A stretch of 64,000 nt of DNA from Tritrichomonas musculus (GCA_039105265.1 JAPFFF010000012.1:2294001-2358000); one strand, 5' to 3'. Positions 31,926 to 41,576 are shown, counted from the stretch's first letter. Program-made: numbers and translations. Notes: generated from the letters alone by a model not told the origin.

Positions 31926-33524
31926 TTATCTGCTTGTGATGTCATAGGCCCCGATTTCAACAACAGGTGGCATACCATTAGGTTGAACATGAATGGATAT
32001 AACAGTGTCTTGTAATAATGCCATAATTGGAGGTGTTTTATTATTAGCAGCGTAATAAGATTTATCTCCACCTGTAGGTAAATCACATACGATTTCATAT
32101 GTGATTGGAGTGTTAGATGTCTGTCCCTGTTGGAATGTGTTATCAGTTTCTGTTGGTAATCCAATGAAGAATGATGTTCTATCATTGCTGAACAAACCAT
32201 CGGTGGCATCCCATTTTTGATCATTGGTTAATGAATTGATGACCTCTTTATTGAAACCTGTTTGTTCGCCATTAACATTCATAGCATTTTGACATAATTC
32301 GATGAACATGGGATCTGAACCATCTGTAGCAAATGGAATTGTTGGAACAACACCGTAACCTCCACATCTTAATTGGAAATTAGTGAAATTGGGATTCTTG
32401 AACACAGTATGATGAGATGACTTTAATGGGAATAGAAAGAATATAGAATCGACAAACCTTGGGGTTATTGTTTGAGTGCTTGAACCATGCCCAGTACCTA
32501 ATTGTTTGCTCATTGTGGTGAATGTAAGAATTTGAGTTGGGAATATTAATTCCTGTTGAGTATATCGTTGAACAAGTGATTGATATATATCACCATCTAT
32601 ACCAAAATTAGGGATAACACTATAACAGTCAGTAATTTGATAATCGTGTCTAACAGTAAGCGTACGATTATCAGCTGTAACGCTATAAGGCGCTGCTTTT
32701 TCATCACCATGATTAGTCCACATTTTAATTTGATCTCCAATTGGAGTAAATTCGTTAGTGATTGTATCTAATTTATGAATTGGGACAGGTGATACATTAT
32801 AAATTAGTTCTCGGGATGGACCCTGTGGACAATATACAAGACCTTGAGTACCGAACATGACTTTAAGCTCGAGTTTGCTGGCAAAGGATGGCAAGTATTT
32901 AATGTTGCTAAGTGGTAGGAATCGTCGGAGATCAATCTTTAATGGAATTTCAACTTCGGTTACTGATGTAGCATTATGAGGAATTCCAATGTAAGCTCCA
33001 CACCTAGCCAAGTTAAATTTTCGGCGGAATATATCTGAATGTCGAACCTTGGAGTATACATCAGCTCGCTTAGATGCTTCGTTAGCTCCACATGCTGTAA
33101 TAAATGATTCCTCAGGACCAAAATTTTGAGTATAGATAGAGATACCATTAGCTAGGATTTCATATTTCTCAACAGCATCCAAAGCATCCTTGAATCCAAC
33201 CCATACATTATTAAATGCGTGACCTTGGTAATTAGATATATCTTGAGTACATTGCGCGCTAACATCTACATTAATCTTTAGTTTAGCTTTGATGAATCCT
33301 TTATAAATGTCAGCAGTGTTATCACATGTTGGGCTGATGATGAATGTTGTAAATGAACCTTCATGAATGGGAGCCGATGGACTGTATGAAGCTTGGGCAT
33401 CAATGACATGTTTCTTGTTAGTGTCAGACATAGCTATAGCATTATCAACTATATCGAAATAGCTAGCTACTTGGGTATTAACCTCAGCTGATGTTTTGTG
33501 AAACACTTCATTGTTGAATGCCAT
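31926..33524 (-). CDS. E1 major capsid protein (532 aa)
   Basis: Homologous over its whole length to the E3 capsid protein (50914-52536). Shared blocks are KTSAEV-TQ-ASYFDIVDN, IAMSDTNK, the NTADIY-GFIKA strand, DLRRFLPLSNIKYLP and the C-terminal QPNGMPP-V-IG-YDIT. Size, beta-rich text and the position next to the small virion genes, ATPase and integrase fit the double jelly-roll major capsid protein of Polintons. Trimers would build an icosahedral shell. The frame is open. Upstream sits TATTTTTCTCTCAAGTAAATG. Confidence 0.75.
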   Translation of the reverse strand: MAFNNEVFHKTSAEVNTQVASYFDIVDNAIAMSDTNKKHVIDAQASYSPSAPIHEGSFTTFIISPTCDNTADIYKGFIKAKLKINVDVSAQCTQDISNYQGHAFNNVWVGFKDALDAVEKYEILANGISIYTQNFGPEESFITACGANEASKRADVYSKVRHSDIFRRKFNLARCGAYIGIPHNATSVTEVEIPLKIDLRRFLPLSNIKYLPSFASKLELKVMFGTQGLVYCPQGPSRELIYNVSPVPIHKLDTITNEFTPIGDQIKMWTNHGDEKAAPYSVTADNRTLTVRHDYQITDCYSVIPNFGIDGDIYQSLVQRYTQQELIFPTQILTFTTMSKQLGTGHGSSTQTITPRFVDSIFFLFPLKSSHHTVFKNPNFTNFQLRCGGYGVVPTIPFATDGSDPMFIELCQNAMNVNGEQTGFNKEVINSLTNDQKWDATDGLFSNDRTSFFIGLPTETDNTFQQGQTSNTPITYEIVCDLPTGGDKSYYAANNKTPPIMALLQDTVISIHVQPNGMPPVVEIGAYDITSR

Positions 33525-33567
33525 TTACTTGAGAGAAAAATATACAGACCTGAACACCTTAGATTAA

Positions 33568-34149
33568 TTAATTCCTACGGATACGGGATTTAAATATGGC
33601 TGGAGGTGGTTCTTGATCAACAGTGTTATCTGTTTGGGGAACATCTTGCTCTGACTTAGTAGGTAGCTCATCAACTGGTTCATTTTCAGGGAACAACTCA
33701 GGGACATACTTGCTGCGTATTCTGGACTTATTTATCTCTTTATTGACAACATGCTTGATATATTGTTTCTGTTCTCGCTTGAATCTGTCATTGCGGATTT
33801 CTTCACCAAGATTCCTTAATTGTTCGAGTATTTCGAGATTAATTGTTGAGTCAACACCATTGGATCTCATAACAGTTACTCTTGATCGAGGTGTACTCTG
33901 AACAGTTACTGGTTCAGGCTCCCGTGTATCGAGGTCTATATGTTCAGACTCTGGGGTATCTTGAGGACAGTCTGGTATATTTTCTACTACCGCTGACTCA
34001 TTTGTTTTACATGGACTCTCTCTTAATTTGACTATATATTTGCCTTCTTTTTTTGTAGGAAACACCTCATATTCAGGGTCTTCAATACCTTGAAGCCATC
34101 GTTGGATGATTTGATTTCGCCTAACACCGCGTACATACTTAGAGCTCAT
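33568..34149 (-). CDS. E1 capsid-associated basic/coiled-coil protein (193 aa)
   Basis: The N-terminal box IIQRWLQG--DPEYEV(F)PT-KEGKYIV is conserved with the E3 163-residue protein (52577-53068). A variable acidic Pro/Thr-rich linker follows, then a basic helical segment (EILEQLRNLGEEIRNDRFKR, REQKQYIKHVVNKEINKSRI) and a basic C-terminus. In both elements it directly follows the capsid gene. It is plausibly an internal or scaffolding-like virion protein. That role is inferred from place only. Confidence 0.55.
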   Translation of the reverse strand: MSSKYVRGVRRNQIIQRWLQGIEDPEYEVFPTKKEGKYIVKLRESPCKTNESAVVENIPDCPQDTPESEHIDLDTREPEPVTVQSTPRSRVTVMRSNGVDSTINLEILEQLRNLGEEIRNDRFKREQKQYIKHVVNKEINKSRIRSKYVPELFPENEPVDELPTKSEQDVPQTDNTVDQEPPPAIFKSRIRRN

Positions 34150-34183
34150 TTGGTTTCAACAAAAATATTCTTACGGACAATAC

Positions 34184-34396
34184 TTACTTATTTTTGTTTT
34201 TACGTGATTTGGACTTTGATTTGCGATTTTTGGGTGTCTTGATATAAGGTACTGTTACAGCATGCGTATTAGTGTTATCATTATATTGCTTTGTTATAGA
34301 TCTTGATCTAGTGACTTCATTATACATAGTACCTGGGCCTGCTACAATAACAGAGTTACTTGATCTATAAGCATTGGTTCTATCTCTACCGCTCAT
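34184..34396 (-). CDS. E1 small basic virion-type protein (70 aa)
   Basis: Starts MSGRDRTNAYRSSNSVIVAG with a conserved YRSSNSVIVAGPGTMYNE box that recurs in the E3 131-residue protein (50473-50868: YKSANSVIIGAEGTMYNENT). The C-terminus is a Lys/Arg/Ser tail (KNRKSKSKSRKNKNK) typical of DNA-condensing core proteins such as adenovirus protein VII or mu. Its place differs from E3, where it lies on the other side of the capsid gene. Role inferred. Confidence 0.5.
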   Translation of the reverse strand: MSGRDRTNAYRSSNSVIVAGPGTMYNEVTRSRSITKQYNDNTNTHAVTVPYIKTPKNRKSKSKSRKNKNK

Positions 34397-34413
34397 TTAT
34401 AATTTATAAGTTG

Positions 34414-34581
34414 TTAAATCTTAGTATAAGGAACCCATTTTATGGATCTCATGTTTGATGAAGCTTTACGGGAATCTGCAGGAACTTGAGCTGTAGTCGA
34501 CCCACTAGGCTTTAACTCACCTCGAGCAAATTGTTCACTAATTTTAACCAACTTATCAGTGACAGATCCCTTAGCCATATG
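34414..34581 (-). pseudogene. E1 gene piece left of the E2 insertion
   Basis: Minus-strand coding sequence of E1 (AKGSVTDKLVKISEQFARGE and on to a basic C-terminus) runs up to the CATATG duplication at 34576-34581, beyond which E2 starts. The annotated open frame extends a little into the E2 inverted repeat, but that part is not E1 sequence. The insertion lies in coding sequence. Another E1 piece is on the far side of E2 (62517-62774). Confidence 0.5.
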
Positions 34582-34964
34582 AGTAGTATATACTAGTCGG
34601 TTTCCGCGGGGCAAGTAGCCCACGCGTCAACACGAACTAGTTAAAAATAAAAAAAAAAAAAAAAATAAAAATAAAAATAAAAAAATAAAAATAAAAATAA
34701 AAATAAAAAAATAAAAATAAAAATTAAAAATTAAAAAAAAAATTTCTTCTTCTTCTTTTCTTGTTATCCCACCCACCCACCTCAATGCCCGCCATCTATG
34801 AAACGGCACAGGGGCTCACCCCAATGCTCACCATCTATGAAACGTCTTAAGTATCCCACCCACCCGCCTCAAAGCTCACCATCTATGAAACGGCACAGGT
34901 ACCCCACCCCACAACCGCCCATCTATGAAACGGCACAGGTACCTGCCCCGAGAATCTCGTACCT
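34582..34964. repeat. E2 left inverted repeat
   Basis: About 383 bp matching the right repeat (about 62124-62516) in inverted orientation, with length changes in the A/T tracts and in the number of minisatellite units. It holds an (A)n(AAAAAT)n tract at 34640-34740 and units built on CATCTATGAAACGGCACAGG at 34792-34940. The innermost shared word is CCCCGAGAATCTCGTACCT. Confidence 0.85.
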
Positions 34965-34982
34965 ATTTCTTTCTATATGTAA

Positions 34983-35318
34983 ATGTCATTTGTGCCACTC
35001 AAAGGCTTTACTAACGACTATGAGATACTGAATAGGTACCCCTTTACTATAAGACGTAAGAGTAATCATTTTATATGCAAAGATGCAAAACACATAAAGG
35101 GGTATATACGAGTATGTCTAAATGGCGACTACTACTTGAAACATGTACTTATAGCAAGACAGTTCATACCAAATGATGACCCACAACATAAAATAGAGGT
35201 AGACCATATCAATAGAAATAGGGCTGACTACGATCTAAGCAACTTAAGATGGATAACCCCAACTGATAGTAACTATAACAGGGATATGCCCAAAATTATA
35301 AATGCGAGGGCAGATTAG
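34983..35318 (+). CDS. E2 HNH-type endonuclease (111 aa)
   Basis: Short relative of the E1 HNH protein: KHVLIARQFIPND, VDHINRNRADYDLSNLRWIT and TDSNYNRD. It consists of little more than the N-terminal lead (RYPFTIRRKSNHFICKDA) and the HNH_3 domain. It lies immediately inside the left inverted repeat and is transcribed inward. Possibly a homing-type nuclease. Whether this length is its natural one is uncertain. Confidence 0.7.
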   Translation: MSFVPLKGFTNDYEILNRYPFTIRRKSNHFICKDAKHIKGYIRVCLNGDYYLKHVLIARQFIPNDDPQHKIEVDHINRNRADYDLSNLRWITPTDSNYNRDMPKIINARAD

Positions 35319-35643
35319 ATATTTGGTACTCTAAGAACTCAAAGGCAAAATGTTCTATTTGGTCGATAAATTCCAAATCACCATCTTTCATAATTACATT
35401 AAGAATTTCAGGTTCGAAATACTCAGCAGCTAACTCTTTTATCTTTTTAATTAAAATATCACATACACCCTCATTAGTCTCACATCTATATTCATAGAGG
35501 TTAGATACTTATTTATTGAGGATATATATACGCTCTTTTATGGTCATGTAATAAGCCATTTATACAGAAATAAAAAAATGAAATGAACAATAGAAAAATA
35601 TTTAGTCATTTCACTTTTTTCTTTGATGAATCTCGATAAGAAG
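35319..35643. other. E2 left-arm spacer before E3
   Basis: A/T-rich, no supportable gene. A minus-strand frame here is short and lacks a start. It ends with AAGAAG, of which AGAAG (35639-35643) is the target duplication of E3, repeated at 56913-56917. Confidence 0.5.
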
Positions 35644-35955
35644 AGTTAGATATGGTAGTGGGTGTTTCACACCACACTACACACATGAAACTTACACTTT
35701 TGGTCGTTTTTCGTTATGAAAATTAATTTTGGTCTCGCCAAAAGAAATGTCATGATTTACGTCTCGTGGTGCTTATGATTTAATGTATAACCTCGATGTC
35801 AGAGCTGTTGGTGATGTTTCAACAATTGATACAACAAATGATATTCATAAATTGCTATTCATCAGATGATGCACAAATGAAATATAATTTATTGATATCA
35901 TAAATGAAACGCTTAACTGACCCAATCGATTACACACCAATACCAAAAGAATACG
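35644..35955. repeat. E3 left inverted repeat (312 bp)
   Basis: Matches 56601-56912 inverted with two differences. The inner 52 bp contain the start codon and the first 17 codons (MKRLTDPIDYTPIPKEY) of a gene. The same bases in the right copy start the 338-residue protein. The outer part has no ORF and may hold the control region used at both ends. Confidence 0.95.
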
Positions 35956-36167
35956 AACGAATCGAATTAATTTATTTTCAACCATTGAGTGTTCTGTTGA
36001 AACGAGATGATAAAACATTGAGTCAACAAATGAAGAAGCTGAAAGAAGAGACAAAAATAAAAATGTTCACTGATGAAACGTTTAATATTGATAAGTATAT
36101 AATAGATGAATGTTGTAATGGTCGAACATATAGATTGATTTATAACCCAATCAAAAATAATAAATGA
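35904..36167 (+). CDS. E3 left terminal ORF starting inside the TIR (87 aa)
   Basis: Shares its first 17 residues with the 338-residue protein at the other end because both begin within the inverted repeat, then continues differently (ERIELIYFQPLSVLLKRDDK, a charged helical centre, and a Cys-containing end). No family is recognised. Either a real small gene that borrows the terminal promoter or an ORF formed by repeat copying. Its stop is followed at 12 bp by the bZIP-like gene start. Confidence 0.45.
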   Translation: MKRLTDPIDYTPIPKEYERIELIYFQPLSVLLKRDDKTLSQQMKKLKEETKIKMFTDETFNIDKYIIDECCNGRTYRLIYNPIKNNK

Positions 36168-36178
36168 TTTTTTTATTG

Positions 36179-36427
36179 ATGTCTAAAATGACTGAAAATA
36201 ATAAATTAGATTTAAATCAATTCAATCAAACACCTATTATTAAATCATTATCAAAATCGAAATCATCAGAGAATCTACATAAAATAGAAGTTAAACGTGG
36301 AAGGAAAAGCAAATACGCTAATGATGAAGAGAGAAAGGAAGCAAGGAAAAGACAACAGAAAGAATATCGTCAACGTAAAAAAAATGAATTGATAGAAATG
36401 AAGAAACAAATTGAAGAACATAAATAA
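36179..36427 (+). CDS. E3 bZIP-like protein (82 aa)
   Basis: Start chosen at 36179 (MSKMTENNK), just after ATTTTTTTATTG, rather than the upstream in-frame ATG at 36164. The peptide TPIIKSLSKSKSSE is followed by a basic region VKRGRKSKYANDEERKEARK, RQQKEYRQRKKNELIEMKKQ and IEEHK, which matches the basic region plus first heptads of bZIP proteins. Conserved with the E1 71-residue protein. Probably DNA-binding; the target is unknown, perhaps the element's own promoters. Confidence 0.65.
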   Translation: MSKMTENNKLDLNQFNQTPIIKSLSKSKSSENLHKIEVKRGRKSKYANDEERKEARKRQQKEYRQRKKNELIEMKKQIEEHK

Positions 36428-36429
36428 AT

Positions 36430-37188
36430 TTATTTACTTATGATATCTCCAACGTTTGCATCAGTTGATGGTTTGATTTTGATTGTGATGAATAGTGGGC
36501 TCATTAGTTTAATTGGCTGATACATAAAATCAACGAGACGCATTTCAAGATATTTTAATGAATCACTATTAGTTTTTATTTTTATTGGCTTTGTCTGGTC
36601 ATAGTTAACAATAAGTGGAGCTTGATTTAAAATCATTGAATCAATGTTTGCAATTACTGATGGTGTGTATTCCTTTTCACCAATTGAACTATAAACTGGC
36701 TGACCCTGTAGTGAGACAAGATATAATTTATTTGCATAATTTAAAACTGGTAAATCATGAATTATGTATGGAGTGTTATTTTTGATTTCAATTGGTAGTG
36801 TAGTGTTATATAATCCAGTTAATAGTTGTATTCGATGACTGACGGATTTAATTGTGATATCTTTTGTTGAAAGCATGGTTATTGTATTGTCAGCGTTTAC
36901 ACTAAATGTTATAATATTAACACATTCATCATTTTTCATCTGTGTTGAATTCATTTTTTTAATTAATTCTTTGATTTCATATGAATATTTATTTTCAAAT
37001 GTTATTTTTATTAATTGTTTTTCATCATCGATGAATTCAAAAGTGTCATCAGTCGTTGAATATAAAATATTTGACATTGTGTTAATGGACGAAATATAAT
37101 ATTTGATATAACTACATTTCCACGGAATGTCAATGTTTAATGATACTGTGCTATAATCAGACGGTTTCGAATGAACAGAATATAACAT
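36430..37188 (-). CDS. E3 beta-rich virion-type protein (252 aa)
   Basis: Mostly short beta strands. Conserved with the E1 gene at 29374-30140: IPWKCSYIKY, NKLYLVSLQGQPVYSSIG, EYTPSVIANIDS and the C-terminal MRLVDFMYQPIKLMSPLFIT. That last strand pattern (hydrophobic pairs around D-x-x-x-Q-P-I) is like the end of small jelly-roll proteins in Polinton virions. It starts 9 bp from the fibre gene in divergent orientation, so the two share a control region. I propose a fibre-anchoring or penton-like part; not proven. Confidence 0.5.
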   Translation of the reverse strand: MLYSVHSKPSDYSTVSLNIDIPWKCSYIKYYISSINTMSNILYSTTDDTFEFIDDEKQLIKITFENKYSYEIKELIKKMNSTQMKNDECVNIITFSVNADNTITMLSTKDITIKSVSHRIQLLTGLYNTTLPIEIKNNTPYIIHDLPVLNYANKLYLVSLQGQPVYSSIGEKEYTPSVIANIDSMILNQAPLIVNYDQTKPIKIKTNSDSLKYLEMRLVDFMYQPIKLMSPLFITIKIKPSTDANVGDIISK

Positions 37189-37197
37189 AATTTAATA

Positions 37198-40100
37198 ATG
37201 AATAAAATGACAATTGCGTTATACGCTTACAAATCTAAAGAAACTGAAATTTTTAATGACAAGGGATTTAAGATTTTCATTGGTGAAGATAATGAAGGAA
37301 ACGAACAAATAAATATCACTAATGATGATAATGATACAATTAAATTCAATTGTATTTACAACAAGGATGAAGTTAATGATTTGGTATCAACTGGAACAAA
37401 CGACCCTGAATATTTGAAGAAAACAGCATTAAGCGGAGTTAATGAAGTATTGAAAGCATTAATAACATATCATAGTTTGAAATACGCTAATGATAAACTA
37501 AATGTGATTGACAAAAATGTTAAAACATCATCAAATGCATTGTTGGAATTGTGGCAATGGACGAATTCAAATATGTTTGAAATTAATAATGTTATTAATG
37601 CTATTATTGATGCTGTGAATGATATTAATAGCTGTCATTGTATGGATGAAGGAGGATTACATGACCAATTAACATCATTAGCAGGATTAGTGAATAATCT
37701 CGATGGATATATAACATCAACGATTAATCCAGAGATACAAAACATATGGCAATCGTTTTCTAATTTTAGCACTAGAGTTTGGGGTTCTAATGCTGAACAA
37801 ATTATGGCACCATTGGATAAAATAGAAACAGTGTACAGTGAAGGCAAATCCGCATTGACAACTGAGTTATCGAAAATATGGGCTCCATCAAATGATGAAA
37901 CTGAAAAATCATATGATATTGTAGACCCAAGCCAAAAAATAAAAGATTTATCAATTCCTATCATTGATGACCCGATGCAAAGACCATTTGATGAATCAAA
38001 ACCGATTTATGGAAAAATGAATATGCCTTATGATTTGCAAGTTAACGGATTGATTAATGGTGTTGACATTAATGATTTGAAGCCAGTTGAAAGCAATTTT
38101 AGACCATTCCCAGGTTATGAATATTATTATATTGAAAATGATGATGTATACACTAATGATTATATTTATAATTCGATTGAATGTAAGAAATTAAGCATCA
38201 AACACATACCATCAACGACAATAAATAAATTGAAGACAATAAAAAATAAATTAAATGTGTTTCGAATTGTGTTGAGAAAAAATGAAATCATTGATGAGTC
38301 TGGAGCATTTATGAAAGATTTTTATATATACGTTGATGAAAATAAATTATATTGTCCAGTTATTACGATTCATTCACAAACACCGTTGACGTATATTGTT
38401 AATCATGAAGTTGTAGATTGGAATGATGAACCATTTATAGCTATTGATAAACAATCATCAATTGAATTAATGAAATATTATCTGCAGGGTGAAATATCAA
38501 TCATGTATCTTTTGAATCAAAACGCTATTGAATCAACAACTCCTGAAATTAAATGTGATATCATTAATGCAAGAAATGCTTTGAAGTTGCATGAATCAAA
38601 TATTGGATATTTCTATAAACCGTCATATATTAATGAATCTGATGATAATTATTCAATGACGTTTAATATTCCTGATAGTTATTCATTACCAACAGGCATG
38701 GAATTTACATTCACTGAACATTGTTTTAATAACACTTGGCTGTTGACTTGGGATGGTGATAAATGGGTAGGTGATAATATACAAGCGAAATCAAAAGCTG
38801 AAGATGCAATAGATGCGGTCAAACATTGGGACCAACAGGGACATTTCGTTATTGCGCTTGAAAAAAATGAATTCAATGATTACATTATCAAAAATTGGTT
38901 CAATATTGACACAGCTGATGATAAAACAGTTTTCAAACAAATATTAGAAGACAAACGAACAGCGATAACATTTGATGGATTGTATGATAATAATGAACAT
39001 TTTGATGTCGCACGTGATGGATTGCCATCATTGAAAAGCATGTTATCATTGGGTGGATTCACAACTTCATTTAGTAATTTGGAGGCTAACTATTATCACG
39101 CTCAAATAAATGTTGCAATTAATGTTGAAGCTAAAAGTGATGCATTGAAAAAACAAATCATCATTAGTTATATCAATCATATGAAAGAGCTTCATATGTT
39201 CGTCAATATTGGAGGTATAACAAATAAATTCGTTTGTGATTTGTATATAACTAATGAACCACTGGAAGAATACACAAGCGGACCTCAAGCATATTACATC
39301 AAATTGAAGACAATAAAAAATGTTATTCAAAAACTAGGAGCTAAATTTGAAGCTTCAAATATTACAACGAAAGACATAACATTACATTTGAATAGAAAGA
39401 TGTTGAGACCAATCGAAGAGATTAATTGGGACCCAACAACAAATCCCTTCAAATATATCATTGACCAACAGTTTTACACAATCTCTCCAAATCCAAATGC
39501 TGCAACAACATTGTATACTGACTATAATATCACATCATCAAAAATAATCACAGCTGACAATATAACAACGATGAGAAGTGATTTAAATATAGTAGCGAAT
39601 ACACAAGATGTCATAGTTTATGATGTTGACAAGATAACAAAGCGAGTTGATAATTTAGATGTTGAAATGTCTGATGTCAAAAATAGAGTTTCACATCTCG
39701 AGAGTAAAGTGAAATCATTGAACATCAAAACTGATATTGCTTTAGTATTAACAGCTGCATCAACTGCATTATCGATTGGAAACACTCTTGAGCTAACAGG
39801 TAAATATATATCAATTGGGATGGGAAAACTTAGGAATTTCATTAATAACGGATACACCAGATTAGCAACAACGAGTGGTGAAGCATCAGAGGTTGAAATG
39901 GCAGCACTTGATTATAGTGAAAATTTACCACCTGTTCCATTCGAAGGAACAAGAATGACAAACACTGATGGATATGTTAAATTGAAATCATGGATTCATG
40001 CTGCTCATGTAAAACCAAAATTCAGTTCATTATATGCTGATGATAATGAAGAGAGCGCAAACAATCCACATGCGATGATTGTGTCATATGCGACGTTGAA

Positions 40101-41232
40101 TGATGTTTGTATTTATTACCGTGATTCATTGAAACCATGTTTTAATGTTGTATGTCATCAATTGGATAATATTAATAATACAATTCGTGATGTTGCATAT
40201 AAAAAAGATTTACAGGGAATGGTCAAGTTATCTGATTTTGTTGATGTAGCTATTAATAATTGCACATTACCTGAAGACCAATCACAAAATATTTTAATAA
40301 TAACATTTGAACATCCTATTTATTGTGGTGATTTATGTTTTACATTGAGTTTCACATCGAATGACAATCAACAATATTCACATAATCTAAAAATAACATT
40401 TAGTCCATATGATGACCCACAATTGACAGGTGATGAATGGATAGAAGGTAAGGGTGGTGTAGATATTATTGATGACAATCAAGCATGTTTAACATGGACG
40501 ACATTTAATATTAATGAACAATCAAATGTAGTTTATACAATAACGACAAATGATGTAAAATATAAAATCAGTGAACGAGGTATAAATGATTTGGTATACA
40601 AAGAAACAACTGATGACCTAGACAAAAGAATAAAAGCATTAGAAGCATTAAAACATGAACCACCAGAAATTGATTTAACTAATTATCCAACAGTAGATGA
40701 AGTGAATGAAGCATTATCAAATTATGTGTTGAAATCAGAGAATGAACAATTGAAAGCAAAAATAAATGAATTAGAAACAATAATAACATCATTAACTGCT
40801 CGATTAGATGTATTAGATTCATTAATTCCAAAACCACCATCATTACCTGAATTCTACCAAGGATTTACATATCGTGAAATGGATGAAACAAAAGATTATT
40901 ATCACGTGGATAATAGATATTCAAATACAGTTTTTGATATATATATTGAACCTGTTGTTAATGAAAACAATGAATATGATATGGAATATGTTGTTGTATT
41001 GGAAGATGCTGATGGATTTAAACATTATTTACGAATTGTTTTAGCTTATGAAAATGATGATAAAACAGAAATCACATATAATGCATATTATATAGATGAA
41101 CTGAATGGTCATAATGAAGCATTAACAATTGATGCTGCAGGTTATGTTTATGTTCCTGATTATTTAGCTGATTCATTCTCTACAGCATCATATGAAGAGT
41201 ATCATTATGTAGAAAAATATTCCAAAGCATAA
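37198..41232 (+). CDS. E3 attachment-fibre-like protein (1344 aa)
   Basis: Very long beta-rich protein with interspersed coiled coils. Parts: N-terminal domain (to about 80), helical region about 90-240, beta domains 300-740 including NTWLLTWDGDKWVGDN, a conserved block near 764-800 (ATTLYTDYNITSSKIITADN), coiled coil 805-845 (NRVSHLESKVKSLNI) leading into a hydrophobic stretch (IALVLTAASTALSIG), further beta domains, then the tail-fibre type motif TVDEVNEALSNYVLKSE and coiled coil to about 1200, and a C-terminal knob-like domain. No N-terminal signal peptide. The layout is that of a trimeric spike or tail fibre. The hydrophobic segment might also act in membrane contact. E1 carries two relatives. 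Confidence 0.65.
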   Translation: MNKMTIALYAYKSKETEIFNDKGFKIFIGEDNEGNEQINITNDDNDTIKFNCIYNKDEVNDLVSTGTNDPEYLKKTALSGVNEVLKALITYHSLKYANDKLNVIDKNVKTSSNALLELWQWTNSNMFEINNVINAIIDAVNDINSCHCMDEGGLHDQLTSLAGLVNNLDGYITSTINPEIQNIWQSFSNFSTRVWGSNAEQIMAPLDKIETVYSEGKSALTTELSKIWAPSNDETEKSYDIVDPSQKIKDLSIPIIDDPMQRPFDESKPIYGKMNMPYDLQVNGLINGVDINDLKPVESNFRPFPGYEYYYIENDDVYTNDYIYNSIECKKLSIKHIPSTTINKLKTIKNKLNVFRIVLRKNEIIDESGAFMKDFYIYVDENKLYCPVITIHSQTPLTYIVNHEVVDWNDEPFIAIDKQSSIELMKYYLQGEISIMYLLNQNAIESTTPEIKCDIINARNALKLHESNIGYFYKPSYINESDDNYSMTFNIPDSYSLPTGMEFTFTEHCFNNTWLLTWDGDKWVGDNIQAKSKAEDAIDAVKHWDQQGHFVIALEKNEFNDYIIKNWFNIDTADDKTVFKQILEDKRTAITFDGLYDNNEHFDVARDGLPSLKSMLSLGGFTTSFSNLEANYYHAQINVAINVEAKSDALKKQIIISYINHMKELHMFVNIGGITNKFVCDLYITNEPLEEYTSGPQAYYIKLKTIKNVIQKLGAKFEASNITTKDITLHLNRKMLRPIEEINWDPTTNPFKYIIDQQFYTISPNPNAATTLYTDYNITSSKIITADNITTMRSDLNIVANTQDVIVYDVDKITKRVDNLDVEMSDVKNRVSHLESKVKSLNIKTDIALVLTAASTALSIGNTLELTGKYISIGMGKLRNFINNGYTRLATTSGEASEVEMAALDYSENLPPVPFEGTRMTNTDGYVKLKSWIHAAHVKPKFSSLYADDNEESANNPHAMIVSYATLNDVCIYYRDSLKPCFNVVCHQLDNINNTIRDVAYKKDLQGMVKLSDFVDVAINNCTLPEDQSQNILIITFEHPIYCGDLCFTLSFTSNDNQQYSHNLKITFSPYDDPQLTGDEWIEGKGGVDIIDDNQACLTWTTFNINEQSNVVYTITTNDVKYKISERGINDLVYKETTDDLDKRIKALEALKHEPPEIDLTNYPTVDEVNEALSNYVLKSENEQLKAKINELETIITSLTARLDVLDSLIPKPPSLPEFYQGFTYREMDETKDYYHVDNRYSNTVFDIYIEPVVNENNEYDMEYVVVLEDADGFKHYLRIVLAYENDDKTEITYNAYYIDELNGHNEALTIDAAGYVYVPDYLADSFSTASYEEYHYVEKYSKA

Positions 41233-41264
41233 AAATAAATAATCAATGAATCAAACATATGATA

Positions 41265-41576
41265 TTATTTTTGAAAATGGTTTTCAATTAGTGAATGTAA
41301 TTCATTTGATATTGATTTATTGATGATAATATTGAAATCATTTATTTTATAATCTTTACCACGAAAATTATCAATAACAATTTTTTTAATTTCATGCGTT
41401 GGTCGTATGTCATCAGCGATATCGAAATTATAATACCAACATTCATCATTATTTTTGAAATGTTTGTGGACTTGTCGAAAGTTGTCTTTATGTCTACGAA
41501 CTAAATGAAGTTTCATATGTTCATCATCAATTGATTCTTGCCATATTAAAAACTTATAGTTGTTAGATGTTGCCAT
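41265..41576 (-). CDS. E3 small protein, unknown (103 aa)
   Basis: Starts MATSNNYKFLIWQESIDDEH; charged and His-rich (HLVRRHKDNFRQVHKHF) in the middle and helical at the end (NKSISNELHSLIENHFQK). Preceded by TTTTTTATTTTTGTC, the element's start motif, so probably expressed. No counterpart seen in E1. Not recognised; listed among the accessory genes next to the GIY-YIG protein. Confidence 0.55.
   Translation of the reverse strand: MATSNNYKFLIWQESIDDEHMKLHLVRRHKDNFRQVHKHFKNNDECWYYNFDIADDIRPTHEIKKIVIDNFRGKDYKINDFNIIINKSISNELHSLIENHFQK

Noticed and set aside
34627-34809. Phe/Ile-rich frame in the left E2 inverted repeat
   Set aside because: Frame created by the A/T tract, no coding character.
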